Notes: generated by a model from the letters alone, not told the origin. DNA of 8,066 nt from Brotonthovivens sp045629925 (GCA_045629925.1 JAZQSD010000110.1:1-8066), one strand, 5' to 3'. Shown: positions 1 through 6,987, counted from the stretch's first letter. A program made the numbers and translations.

Positions 1-38
1 GTTTTAAATTTTCCTTTAAACTGAATCTCTGTCCCCAT
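1..38 (-). CDS. Start of an unidentified gene, cut by the window edge
   Basis: An ATG at 38-36 opens a frame that runs off the left edge after 12 full codons, reading MGTEIQFKGKFK. It is preceded by a clear ribosome binding site (AGAGGAG, plus strand 45-51) about six bases before the ATG and by a near-consensus promoter at 90-118, so a real gene very probably begins here. Twelve residues are too few to name a family. It lies in the same direction as the phosphodiesterase gene upstream but has its own promoter. Confidence 0.6.
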   Translation of the reverse strand, partial: MGTEIQFKGKFK

Positions 39-89
39 CGTCGTCTCCTCTAGTTAAACACGATACTCCTTGATTCTGATAATTCTATT

Positions 90-118
90 ATTATACCATA
101 AACAATCTAGCATATCAA
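90..118 (-). promoter_or_regulatory. Sigma-A promoter of the gene starting at 38
   Basis: Read on the minus strand, a TTGATA -35 box (118-113) and a perfect TATAAT -10 box (95-90) are separated by exactly 17 bases. The -10 is preceded by TGG, giving an extended -10 (TGnTATAAT). Transcription would start near position 83, leaving a leader of about 45 nt before the ATG at 38. The promoter lies just after the stop codon of the phosphodiesterase gene. Confidence 0.75.
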
Positions 119-137
119 ATGTAGACCGTTTCACCTG

Positions 138-1991
138 CTAATTCGCCAGTTTTAAAAGTTTGTCGATATACTCATCCCACCAAGTTCCATGTGTTTTCTT
201 ATAGATCAGCGCTCTTGCCACTTCGGGCTTATCTGTAATGATCGCATCAATATCCAGTTTCATTACTGCCTCCATGGACTCTTCCGTATTAACAGTCCAT
301 ACATGCACTTCTTTCCCTCTGTTGTGGGCTTTGTTCACGAATTTTTGAGTAAGCATGGACGCTTCCACACTATACCCATCCGCAGCCTCCAATTCTTCGT
401 AATTACCAAAAGACACAGATGTAATATATATTGTCCTTATATCAGGATTGATCTCTTTCACCCGTTCCAGACACTCGTATTTCATAGAAGACACATATAC
501 CATTCTTTCCATGTGCGTTTTCTCAATGATCTCTATAACGTTTTTTTCAAAATCAACCTCGTTTCCGGTTGGTTTCAACTCCACATTTACCCAAATTTTC
601 CCGCGGGCATATCGAAGCACTTCCTCTAATGTTGGAATGGTTTCTTCTTTATACTTTTCATCAAACCAGCTTCCTGCATCGAGATACCGCATATCTTCGT
701 AGTTGGTCTCCCAAATATTTGCATCCACACCTGTAGTTCTTTTCAAATTGGAATCATGCATCAAAATAATCTGCCCGTCTTTTGTCTGCTGCACATCAAT
801 CTCCATACCGTCTGCGCCAATTTCCACCGCACCAACACAGGCAGCCATAGTATTTTCCGGATAAACAGCAGAATAGCCTCTGTGAGCAGTAACCATGGTG
901 TTTTCAACTCGTCCAGCCCTCAGAACACCCTTCCTCTCTGCCAGAGAATAGGTAAAATTAACAGCCAAAACAATAATCAGCGCCAAGGCAATAATTCGTT
1001 TTCTATGCTGATACAGTTTTTTTGCCCAGGCTGTATCCATCAAACGGTATGCCAGATCAAGATCTTTGATTTCTCCAGGAATCGCCTCATGGCGAACAGC
1101 CTTGTTGTAATAATACAAAAGGCTAAGTCCCAAATATACCAGCGGCAAAGAGGCAACGTAGTTCCACGCCCCAAGAGCACCCAACAAGGTAGATATTCCT
1201 GACAGGGTAAGGCTGCTAAAAAGATCCGCCGAAACAAAGGTTCTGTTCACAGCCGAAATCAAATACGCACCACCCATAACTATGCCATAATAAATACCAA
1301 TAAGCACCAGGTTCCAGGCAATGATGATAATAATATCTCTTATATAATTTCCTTCTATGATGCACCGACTCTTTGCCCGGGCCTCTTTAAAGGTACATTT
1401 TTCTAAGCAAAAATAATGGATGCTGTAAATCCATCGAAAAGATTTATATCCCATAAAGATCCAGAATCCAAAGTATGCGATCATCAGCAATCTGTGACCA
1501 AAAATATACTCCATAATGAATTCTGGAAGCTCAAAACTCGTTCCGTAACCACTGATCAAAACCACATGAGTTACCGGTATAATGATCAGAATATAAAAGA
1601 TCATCGTCCAGTTCTTTCGGTGAAACACTCTCAATGCTGCACCTGCACCTTTTTGCATCAGCGCGATCAGCGGAATCTTCTGTCCCCGGTAAGATGCATG
1701 CAAACAGATAATGATACAGCATATATCAAACAAAATTACAAAGGTAATGCACAGGACAATCAAGAACAATCCCACCCATACCATCGGCCCCTGCAGATAA
1801 GTGCCAATCGTCTCATCAGACAAGTACGCCAATCCTCGAAACTTCATGGTGACTCTTACCATTCCCATAAGCACTGGTTTTGCAATGGCCAACAAGGTAA
1901 ATTTATATAACAACTCAAAAACTAATAACGTTCCCAAGTTTATTTTTAACAATTTCCATCCAAATCGGATAAATTGCAAAATTTTTCTCAT
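138..1991 (-). CDS. Membrane-anchored glycerophosphodiester phosphodiesterase
   Basis: This 617-residue protein has a polytopic N-terminal half and a C-terminal GDPD domain. Hydrophobic segments lie at about 17-45, 70-98, 128-148, 165-190, 217-247, 262-297 and 332-349, matching the membrane domain often fused to Firmicute GDPDs. The catalytic TIM-barrel starts after the last segment: HRG at 370-372 with ENT at 379-381, EID at 397-399, H412 in MHDSNL, E471 in NVELK, and a closing TDKP at 586-589. These are the metal-binding and acid-base residues of the family, so it should be active. Known members hydrolyse glycerophosphodiesters to glycerol 3-phosphate and an alcohol; the fusion suggests action on lipid or teichoic-acid-derived diesters at the membrane. 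The ATG follows TTAGG at six bases. It appears to be transcribed alone from the promoter at 2028-2036. No terminator is visible after the stop. Confidence 0.93.
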   Translation of the reverse strand: MRKILQFIRFGWKLLKINLGTLLVFELLYKFTLLAIAKPVLMGMVRVTMKFRGLAYLSDETIGTYLQGPMVWVGLFLIVLCITFVILFDICCIIICLHASYRGQKIPLIALMQKGAGAALRVFHRKNWTMIFYILIIIPVTHVVLISGYGTSFELPEFIMEYIFGHRLLMIAYFGFWIFMGYKSFRWIYSIHYFCLEKCTFKEARAKSRCIIEGNYIRDIIIIIAWNLVLIGIYYGIVMGGAYLISAVNRTFVSADLFSSLTLSGISTLLGALGAWNYVASLPLVYLGLSLLYYYNKAVRHEAIPGEIKDLDLAYRLMDTAWAKKLYQHRKRIIALALIIVLAVNFTYSLAERKGVLRAGRVENTMVTAHRGYSAVYPENTMAACVGAVEIGADGMEIDVQQTKDGQIILMHDSNLKRTTGVDANIWETNYEDMRYLDAGSWFDEKYKEETIPTLEEVLRYARGKIWVNVELKPTGNEVDFEKNVIEIIEKTHMERMVYVSSMKYECLERVKEINPDIRTIYITSVSFGNYEELEAADGYSVEASMLTQKFVNKAHNRGKEVHVWTVNTEESMEAVMKLDIDAIITDKPEVARALIYKKTHGTWWDEYIDKLLKLAN

Positions 1992-2027
1992 AAGAAACCT
2001 AACCCCAACTTTAGTCTAGCGTTAATT

Positions 2028-2036
2028 AGTATACCA
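2028..2036 (-). promoter_or_regulatory. Extended -10 promoter of the phosphodiesterase gene
   Basis: On the minus strand TGGTATACT (2036-2028) is an extended -10 element. The -35 position, 17 bases upstream (2056-2051, CTGTTT), is poor and overlaps the stem of the preceding terminator, so the TG extension would have to compensate. The sequence closely resembles the promoter at 90-98, with TTTATGGTATA in common. The start at 1991 would be reached after a leader of about 30 nt. Confidence 0.5.
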
Positions 2037-2044
2037 TAAAACCC

Positions 2045-2082
2045 TATAAAAAACAGCATCTCCCAACAAGGAGATGCTGTTT
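2045..2082 (-). terminator. Intrinsic terminator of the radical SAM gene
   Basis: A perfect 13-bp inverted repeat (2051-2063 with 2070-2082) around a 6-base loop has a GC-rich core, CAGCATCTCC. On the minus strand it is followed by a run of six U residues, three from the stem base and three at 2050-2048, then AUAGGG. The other strand has no comparable U run, so it acts on minus-strand transcripts. It lies 40 bases after the radical SAM stop codon. Confidence 0.88.
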
Positions 2083-2122
2083 CTATAATTAAATACTCAA
2101 TCTCATGTCTTTGATCAACATG

Positions 2123-3532
2123 TTATTTTTTAATGTTTTCTGCTTTGTAGTTAACGTATCCTGTTTTCTCAAAGTGTTTTTCTGCCCAAAGTTTTTCTGC
2201 TGTATCTTTCCATGCGTCAGCATATGGCTGTGTTTTTGCACAGAGATCTTCTACAGATTCTGGAGACTGTAAGTCTGTAGACTTAGCACCTGTCTCTTTT
2301 ACCATCTGAAGCAGTTTTTCTGGGTTTTCAAGCATTGGACATGGACGTAAATGGTTGTCATTGAATGGCTGTCCATCTCTGTATGCCTGGAACAATGGCT
2401 GCTGTAAACATTCAAGAATTGTATTCTGACGAATGTTTGCACCAGAATAGTGGATAAATACACATGGTTCAGCATCGCCATTTGCATTGATGTGGAAGAA
2501 GTTTCTACCACCAGCGATACATCCGCCTACGAATTCACCGTCGTTCTGGAAGTCTAACAGCATGATTTCTTTTCCGCCTTCAAAACCACGGATTTCACGC
2601 AGTCTCTTGTGGATGTAGATACGCTGTTCAACTGTTGGCATAAGATTTACATCTGCTTCGTTTCCAACTGGCATATAGTGGAAGAACCAGGAATAACGGC
2701 ATCCATGTTCGATTAACAGATCGATAAATTCATCAGATAAAACTGTTTCGATATTTCTTCTTGTGTAACATACAGATGTACCGAAGAACAGACCGTATTC
2801 TTTCATTAAATCCATTGCGCCAAGAACTTTCTGGTATACACCATCACCACGACGTCCGTCGTTAGCTTCTTCAAAACCTTCAAGAGATAAGGAGAAGGAA
2901 AGGTTACCAAGTTCCTGAACTTTCTTACAGAACTCTTCATCGATCAGTGTACCGTTTGTAAAGCTGTGGAATGCACAGTCACGGTGTTTTTCACATAATT
3001 TGATGATGTCTGCTTTTCTTACTAATGGTTCACCACCAGTAAACATGTAGAAGTATACACCAAGCTCTTTTGCCTGTGTTACAATGCTATCCATTTCTTC
3101 AAAAGTAAGGTTTAATTTATAACCATACTCAGCTGCCCAACAGCCTGTACATCTTAAGTTACAAGCACTTGTTGGATCCATAAGGATTAACCAAGGAATG
3201 TTGCAGTTGTATTTTTCTCTGTTTGCACGGATCTGTGTTGTTCCGTAGAAAGCAGCTTCAAAACCAAGGTTTAATGCTGTCATTTTTGCTACGTTTGGAT
3301 GGAGTTCATCCAGCATTCTGTTAACGAATTTCATCCATTTGTGATCTGGATTTTTAATAATTGCTCTTGTAGCGTCATAAGCTTCTTTGCTGAAGTTTTT
3401 GCCCATGAACTTTTCAGCCAGATCTACAATCTGAAGAAGACCTTTTTCACGGTCTTTGTTCAATCTTTTTAATGCGATATCAATCGCTGCACTGAACGCT
3501 TTACGCTGTACAATATGTTTTAAATCTGCCAT
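2123..3532 (-). CDS. Radical SAM protein with SPASM-like C-terminus, function unknown
   Basis: The predicted protein has 469 residues. A helical N-terminal region of about 115 residues precedes a radical SAM core with the cluster motif CNLRCTGC (C124, C128, C131), which binds the 4Fe-4S cluster that cleaves S-adenosylmethionine, and TGGEP at 165-169. The C-terminal part has further cysteines at about 338, 357, 375 and 398, with the NANGDAEPC pattern typical of SPASM domains, suggesting an auxiliary cluster. I chose the ATG at 3532 because GGAGG sits eight bases before it; an ATG at 3547 overlaps that ribosome site. Relatives are common in gut Clostridia and usually carry no assigned function; peptide or small-molecule modification is only a family-level guess. 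No precursor peptide gene is adjacent. Codon choice looks strongly biased (CCA, GGT, GTA frequent), hinting at high expression. It appears monocistronic, bounded by terminators on both sides. Confidence 0.88.
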   Translation of the reverse strand: MADLKHIVQRKAFSAAIDIALKRLNKDREKGLLQIVDLAEKFMGKNFSKEAYDATRAIIKNPDHKWMKFVNRMLDELHPNVAKMTALNLGFEAAFYGTTQIRANREKYNCNIPWLILMDPTSACNLRCTGCWAAEYGYKLNLTFEEMDSIVTQAKELGVYFYMFTGGEPLVRKADIIKLCEKHRDCAFHSFTNGTLIDEEFCKKVQELGNLSFSLSLEGFEEANDGRRGDGVYQKVLGAMDLMKEYGLFFGTSVCYTRRNIETVLSDEFIDLLIEHGCRYSWFFHYMPVGNEADVNLMPTVEQRIYIHKRLREIRGFEGGKEIMLLDFQNDGEFVGGCIAGGRNFFHINANGDAEPCVFIHYSGANIRQNTILECLQQPLFQAYRDGQPFNDNHLRPCPMLENPEKLLQMVKETGAKSTDLQSPESVEDLCAKTQPYADAWKDTAEKLWAEKHFEKTGYVNYKAENIKK

Positions 3533-3540
3533 AAATTTTT

Positions 3541-3545
3541 CCTCC
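3541..3545 (-). promoter_or_regulatory. Ribosome binding site that sets the radical SAM start
   Basis: GGAGG on the minus strand lies eight bases before the ATG at 3532. The upstream in-frame ATG (3547) overlaps this site and has no ribosome site of its own, so the protein should begin MADLKHIV rather than MEEKFMADL. Confidence 0.75.
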
Positions 3546-3602
3546 ATTGAATATACAATCAGGGTCTATCTTGTTACTTTATAAATACTCAAACTTTATG
3601 AC

Positions 3603-3638
3603 TTCGCTTAATGCGAAATATTTTGTTTTCCGGGAAAA
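3603..3638. promoter_or_regulatory. Two small palindromes in the leader of the radical SAM gene
   Basis: TTCGC-TTAAT-GCGAA (3603-3617) and TTTTCC-G-GGAAAA (3626-3638) are perfect inverted repeats nine bases apart. They lie 70-106 bases upstream of the radical SAM start in a 257-base gap with no gene. They could be operators, or the first could be a small mRNA hairpin. No convincing -35/-10 pair was found here: a TATAAA (minus strand) lies nearby but lacks a matching -35. Confidence 0.35.
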
Positions 3639-3659
3639 ACGCACACTTCCCTTTTTAAC

Positions 3660-3704
3660 AAAAAAGTCAACTAGAAGAAGTATATAAATATTTCTTCTAG
3701 TTGA
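3660..3704 (-). terminator. Intrinsic terminator of the regulator-to-dehydrogenase operon
   Basis: A perfect 13-bp inverted repeat (3667-3679 with 3692-3704) surrounds 12 bases that can add three more pairs after one mismatch. On the minus strand it is followed by C and six U residues (3665-3660). The opposite strand has no U run. It sits about 100 bases past the dehydrogenase stop codon, so the transcript would carry a fairly long 3' untranslated region (3705-3804), in which I see only AT-rich sequence and one weak 6-bp hairpin. Confidence 0.85.
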
Positions 3705-3804
3705 ATATATGCAATCAATACTTTATGTAATTATCTCTTATACAAATACTATTGTTTGTATTTGTTTTTGCAACGTTGTTTGCAGTTTGTTATAAAAATA
3801 TACT

Positions 3805-4749
3805 CTAATTATTACAACTATCAACAAATTCTTTAATCTGTCCCGCAACAATCTTCATAAGACGAGCTCTCGCTTCCACGCTTGCCCACGCAATATGAGG
3901 TGTAATCACAAGACGGTCACTATCTTTGATCGTTCTCAGAGGATTATCCTCTGCCATAGGCTCTTTTGAAAGCACATCCAGACCAGCAGCTGCAATCTCT
4001 CCATTATTTAACGCATCTGTCAGGGCCTGTTCATCCACGATTGGGCCACGTCCAACATTGATGAAAATAGCAGATGGCTTCATTTTAGAAAAAGCTTCTT
4101 TATCCATCAGATGATGTGTCTGCTCTGTTAATGGCGCGTGTACAGATACAATGTCAGATTCCTTTAACAAAGTATCAAAATCAACACGTTCATATCCTGG
4201 CTGGTCATTCTTACCAGTTGTTGAATAGTAGATTACACGACAGCCAAAAGCTTTTGCAATACCGGCAACACGCTGCCCTATTGCACCCATACCAATTATT
4301 CCCCAAGTGGACCCAGATAATTCATGGAACTTATTAGAAAAATGTGTAAAGGATGCATCTGCAATGTATTTCTCACTTTTCACGTACTGATCATAGTAAT
4401 GCATTTTCTCCAGCAGGAAGAACAAAAGCGCAAATGTATGCTGTGTAACGTTTTCTGTAGAATATCCCGCTACATTTCGCCACTGAATATTTCTCTTATC
4501 AAGATATTCCTTATCTAAATTGTTCGTACCTGTTGCTGTCACGCAGATTAATTTTAACTTTTCTGCTGTGGATAAAGTCACCTCGTTCATTTCCATTTTG
4601 TTGACAACTAATATATCCGCATCTTTTACTCTCTCAGGAATGTTGTCTACTGTAGAATAATCATAGACAACTACGTCTCCCAACTGACGGAACTGTTCCA
4701 TATCACAATCATCACCGATTGTTTTCGCATCTAAAAATACAATTTTCAT
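3805..4749 (-). CDS. D-2-hydroxyacid dehydrogenase, NAD(P)-dependent
   Basis: This 314-residue protein has the full D-isomer-specific 2-hydroxyacid dehydrogenase layout. A split substrate-binding domain (about 1-95 and 290-314) flanks a Rossmann domain with GMGAIG at 153-158. The catalytic triad is present: R234 in NVGRGPIVDE, E263 in LDVLSKEP, and H285 in TPHIAWAS. The family interconverts 2-oxoacids and D-2-hydroxyacids in the cytoplasm; glycerate/hydroxypyruvate-type enzymes are the closest in feel, but the substrate cannot be read. The second Rossmann strand ends in YYSTTG rather than with an acidic residue, which leaves NADP use possible. The start at 4749 has AAGGGGG seven bases upstream; an in-frame ATG at 4767 would overlap the acetyltransferase gene and lacks a site. 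It is the last gene of the operon, two bases after the acetyltransferase stop. Confidence 0.93.
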   Translation of the reverse strand: MKIVFLDAKTIGDDCDMEQFRQLGDVVVYDYSTVDNIPERVKDADILVVNKMEMNEVTLSTAEKLKLICVTATGTNNLDKEYLDKRNIQWRNVAGYSTENVTQHTFALLFFLLEKMHYYDQYVKSEKYIADASFTHFSNKFHELSGSTWGIIGMGAIGQRVAGIAKAFGCRVIYYSTTGKNDQPGYERVDFDTLLKESDIVSVHAPLTEQTHHLMDKEAFSKMKPSAIFINVGRGPIVDEQALTDALNNGEIAAAGLDVLSKEPMAEDNPLRTIKDSDRLVITPHIAWASVEARARLMKIVAGQIKEFVDSCNN

Positions 4750-4751
4750 TT

Positions 4752-5213
4752 CTATTCCCCCTTGCAATTACAACATTTATGAATAGCATCTGTGTGCAAT
4801 ACCATCTCTGCCATTTCAAAACCGGCCCAGTCCTCCATATCGCATTCCACATGAAATCCGATTGTTTCAAAGAAAGGCACTATACTTTTAAAAGTTTCTG
4901 TCTTAACCTGAGTTGCCCCAGACATCATTGCTCTGTCAACCAACATGCGAACAACAAAGTCTCCATATTTGCGACCGCGATGCTCCTTTAACACACACAC
5001 CTTGCTTATAAGAAATTCCCATCCATCATAGGCAATTCTGCCTGTTGCAACCGGAAAGTCCTCATCATAAGCAACCACATGCATGCAAAAAGCATCCTGT
5101 CCATCATCATCAAGTTCCTTTGCAATTCCCAGTTCCTGTTGAAACACCAGCTCCCTTATATTGTTTACCACAGACAGATCATCCTGTCCTGAAAAAAACT
5201 TGCCTTTTACCAT
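4752..5213 (-). CDS. GNAT-family N-acetyltransferase (ElaA/YjcF-like)
   Basis: This 153-residue protein shows the GNAT fold. An N-terminal segment (REL-VFQQELGI-KELDDDGQDA, about 20-41) resembles the conserved opening of ElaA/YjcF-type acetyltransferases. The acetyl-CoA loop is HRGRKYG (78-84), in which lysine takes the place of the usual central glycine of RGxGxG. Motif B is VPFFETIGF at 112-120. It should transfer an acetyl group from acetyl-CoA to an amine, but the acceptor is unknown. The last residues contain three clustered cysteines (CCNC, 147-150), odd for this family. The ATG at 5213 has only a weak AGAAAGAGAA ribosome site. The stop codon lies two bases before the dehydrogenase ATG, and its last codons contain that gene's ribosome site, so the two are likely translationally coupled. 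Confidence 0.88.
   Translation of the reverse strand: MVKGKFFSGQDDLSVVNNIRELVFQQELGIAKELDDDGQDAFCMHVVAYDEDFPVATGRIAYDGWEFLISKVCVLKEHRGRKYGDFVVRMLVDRAMMSGATQVKTETFKSIVPFFETIGFHVECDMEDWAGFEMAEMVLHTDAIHKCCNCKGE
4757..4763 (-). promoter_or_regulatory. Ribosome binding site of the dehydrogenase, inside the acetyltransferase gene
   Basis: AAGGGGG on the minus strand lies within the last codons of the acetyltransferase gene and seven bases before the dehydrogenase ATG at 4749. It fixes the dehydrogenase start and implies that ribosomes finishing the first gene can re-initiate on the second. Confidence 0.7.
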
Positions 5214-5250
5214 GATAATCCAATTCTCTTTCTTCTATATTTAATGTACA

Positions 5251-5276
5251 AAACACTATGTTTCTAAATAGTGTTT
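5251..5276 (-). other. Hairpin across the patatin stop codon
   Basis: A 9-bp inverted repeat (AAACACTAT, 5251-5259, with ATAGTGTTT, 5268-5276) around eight bases spans the TAG stop codon of the patatin-like gene. On the minus strand it ends in UUUUGUAC, too short a U run for a strong terminator. It may be a leaky intra-operon terminator or an mRNA-processing or stability element setting the ratio of the downstream two genes. Confidence 0.4.
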
Positions 5277-6107
5277 CAAACGGTCCATCTGCTCTCGGGC
5301 CACATCAATCCCTTCTTGATATAACCGCCCCAGCAATTTCCAGTCTCCTTCCGTGCGACCAACACCAAACGTATCTCTTGGCGCGATTACGAACAACTTT
5401 CCTTGGCGCTCCAATTCAAACATCTCTTCACAACACCGATTATAATCCTGCGATCTGCGATTCATGCATTCCACAATCTTAGGATATTTTCTGCACAAAA
5501 AATTAATTAATCCAGCACCTTTTTCCTTTCCTTTTTCATATTCGCGTTCTCTGGTAAGAATTACAATTACCTTATCGCACCCTTCCTCCAACGCTTTTTT
5601 ATAAGGAATAGAATCAGACAATCCTCCGTCCAAGTAATAATTATCCCCAAGTTTTACTGGCGGAAACAAAACCGGAAGAGAACAGCTGGCAATTGCAGTT
5701 TCCCAATAGCGCTCATATGGCGGAATATGCTTATATTCCGCTTCGCCTGTCTCTACATTTGTAACAACGGCCACAACCTCTCCTGGATAATTGGCCAATG
5801 CATCATAATCAAAAGGGACCAATTCATTTGGAACTGCATCAAAAGCGAACTGCAAGTTATAATAGCATCTTTTCCTTGGATTTAACCAGTGATGAAGCCC
5901 CATATAGCGCTTGTCATTCATATATTTTTCTGTAAAATCTGCATTTCTGCCTCGCTGACCAGACGCATATGAAACACCATATGCAATCCCTGCCGAAACG
6001 CCAATCAGATAATCCGGCATAATGTTTTCATCATACAAGACATCTGTAACACCGCAGGAAAAAATAGTTCTGCTGGCGCCACCTTCCATTACTACTCCAA
6101 GTTTCAT
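5256..6107 (-). CDS. Patatin-like phospholipase family protein (YjjU-like)
   Basis: This 283-residue protein carries all the patatin hallmarks. An oxyanion-hole motif, EGGASR at 8-13, is followed by the nucleophile elbow GVSAG with S38 (36-40) and the catalytic aspartate in LDGG with D160 (159-162), forming the Ser-Asp dyad. There is no signal peptide, so it acts in the cytoplasm or at the inner membrane face. The family hydrolyses acyl esters of phospholipids or neutral lipids; the EGGASR start and overall length fit the bacterial YjjU-type subgroup, whose substrate is not established to my knowledge. The ATG follows GAGG at five bases. The gene begins 20 bases after the LuxR-type regulator stop, so the regulator is its most likely controller. 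A hairpin covers its stop codon. Confidence 0.92.
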   Translation of the reverse strand: MKLGVVMEGGASRTIFSCGVTDVLYDENIMPDYLIGVSAGIAYGVSYASGQRGRNADFTEKYMNDKRYMGLHHWLNPRKRCYYNLQFAFDAVPNELVPFDYDALANYPGEVVAVVTNVETGEAEYKHIPPYERYWETAIASCSLPVLFPPVKLGDNYYLDGGLSDSIPYKKALEEGCDKVIVILTREREYEKGKEKGAGLINFLCRKYPKIVECMNRRSQDYNRCCEEMFELERQGKLFVIAPRDTFGVGRTEGDWKLLGRLYQEGIDVAREQMDRLKHYLET

Positions 6108-6127
6108 GAAAACCTCACTCTGTAGAC

Positions 6128-6877
6128 TTACTCTTTTTCCTTTATCGCCTTAAACAACTGTACTCGGTTGTTAATATTCAACTTTCGATAAATATTCAAA
6201 ACATGTTTCTTCAACGTATTCACACTAATATGTAACTCTTCACTTATCTGATTGTTATTATGTCCCTGCATCAATCTACGCAAAATCATACTCTCACGTT
6301 TTGTAAGATTATAATGCTCTGTAGCCTCTGTCACAGTAAGTTTCTCCTGCATAGAAGCTCTTTCTAATCGTTCCTGCAAAAGACGATGCAGAAGATGATC
6401 CTTCATCAAATCAAGGACAAAAACATCATCTGAGCTGAATCTTTCTTTCCCAACAGATCTGTAAAAAGAAATCAGCGCTACGTTCATTTCTCCATCACCT
6501 AATAAAAGGTGAAGAGACTGGCTCCAATTATTTTTTTCAAAATAATCTTTACCAACAGTAGCATTTACTCTAGCATCAAAGTTCAAAATATCCGTGTTAC
6601 GGAAAACAAAGGTTTTTCCAAACACATCTCTCTTACTTATCTCTACCATATCATTAAACTGCTTAGCACCATCTTCTTCGCAATTATAGCATACTGCATT
6701 TACAAACTGATGGCCGTCTTCTAAATCTGTCAAATAAAATTCAGCACTATCATACTCAATCACAAATTTCATTTGCTCAAGAAAAATGCTTCGCATTTGC
6801 TCCGCATCAACTGTTGTATAGATTTTATAAATAATATTGTTTAAGACACACCAATTATTTGCCTCTATCGTTCTCAA
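6128..6877 (-). CDS. LuxR-type HTH transcriptional regulator with GAF-like sensor region
   Basis: The C-terminal 61 residues (about 189-249) form a LuxR/NarL-type helix-turn-helix domain: LTKRE, then NNNQISEELHISVNTLKKHVLNIYRKLN. The N-terminal 165 residues look like a GAF-type sensor with alternating strands and helices; there is no receiver-domain aspartate pattern, so it is probably not a phosphorylated response regulator. The ligand is unknown. I place the start at the TTG at 6877, which has TGAGGTGA five bases upstream and gives 249 residues; a GTG at 6913 would add 12 residues but lacks a ribosome site. The gene follows the tRNA terminator and heads the operon with the patatin, acetyltransferase and dehydrogenase genes, so it is probably a local regulator. 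A TATAAA at 6924-6919 is a possible -10, with only a poly-T -35. Confidence 0.87.
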   Translation of the reverse strand: MRTIEANNWCVLNNIIYKIYTTVDAEQMRSIFLEQMKFVIEYDSAEFYLTDLEDGHQFVNAVCYNCEEDGAKQFNDMVEISKRDVFGKTFVFRNTDILNFDARVNATVGKDYFEKNNWSQSLHLLLGDGEMNVALISFYRSVGKERFSSDDVFVLDLMKDHLLHRLLQERLERASMQEKLTVTEATEHYNLTKRESMILRRLMQGHNNNQISEELHISVNTLKKHVLNIYRKLNINNRVQLFKAIKEKE

Positions 6878-6882
6878 AAAAG

Positions 6883-6890
6883 TCACCTCA
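6883..6890 (-). promoter_or_regulatory. Ribosome binding site that indicates a TTG start
   Basis: TGAGGTGA on the minus strand lies five bases before the TTG at 6877. The alternative GTG at 6913 has no purine-rich site at the right distance, so this site decides the start of the LuxR-type regulator. Confidence 0.65.
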
Positions 6891-6940
6891 TTTTCTATGT
6901 AAGAAGAATACACCTAATTTTATATTTTCGCAATCATTAC

Positions 6941-6978
6941 AAAAAAAAGCTTTGAAAACAATCTGTTTCCAAAGCTTT
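6941..6978 (-). terminator. Intrinsic terminator of the tRNA array
   Basis: A 15-bp stem (6946-6960 with 6964-6978), with one G-U pair on the minus-strand RNA and a three-base loop, is followed by a run of U (five beyond the stem, eight in all, 6948-6941). It begins only nine bases after the 3' end of tRNA-Lys. Its U run lies where the -35 of the regulator promoter would be, so the two signals may overlap. Confidence 0.9.
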
Positions 6979-6987
6979 AGATTTAAA

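Noticed and set aside
756..1910. Plus-strand open frames opposite the phosphodiesterase gene (756-1202 and 1416-1910)
   Set aside because: No ribosome binding sites or recognisable domains, and they are fully covered by a convincing minus-strand gene with intact catalytic motifs.
3626..3638. CodY box in TTTTCCGGGAAAA
   Set aside because: The CodY consensus has one base between TTTTC and GAAAA, whereas here there are three, so the match is only superficial.
3705..3804. Possible small RNA or second terminator in the AT-rich stretch after the dehydrogenase
   Set aside because: Only a weak 6-bp stem (TACAAA/TTTGTA) with no U run on the coding strand. The strong terminator is at 3660-3704, and nothing else supports an RNA gene.
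4116..4991. Plus-strand open frames opposite the dehydrogenase and acetyltransferase genes
   Set aside because: They are antisense shadows of well-supported genes, with no family resemblance or start signals.
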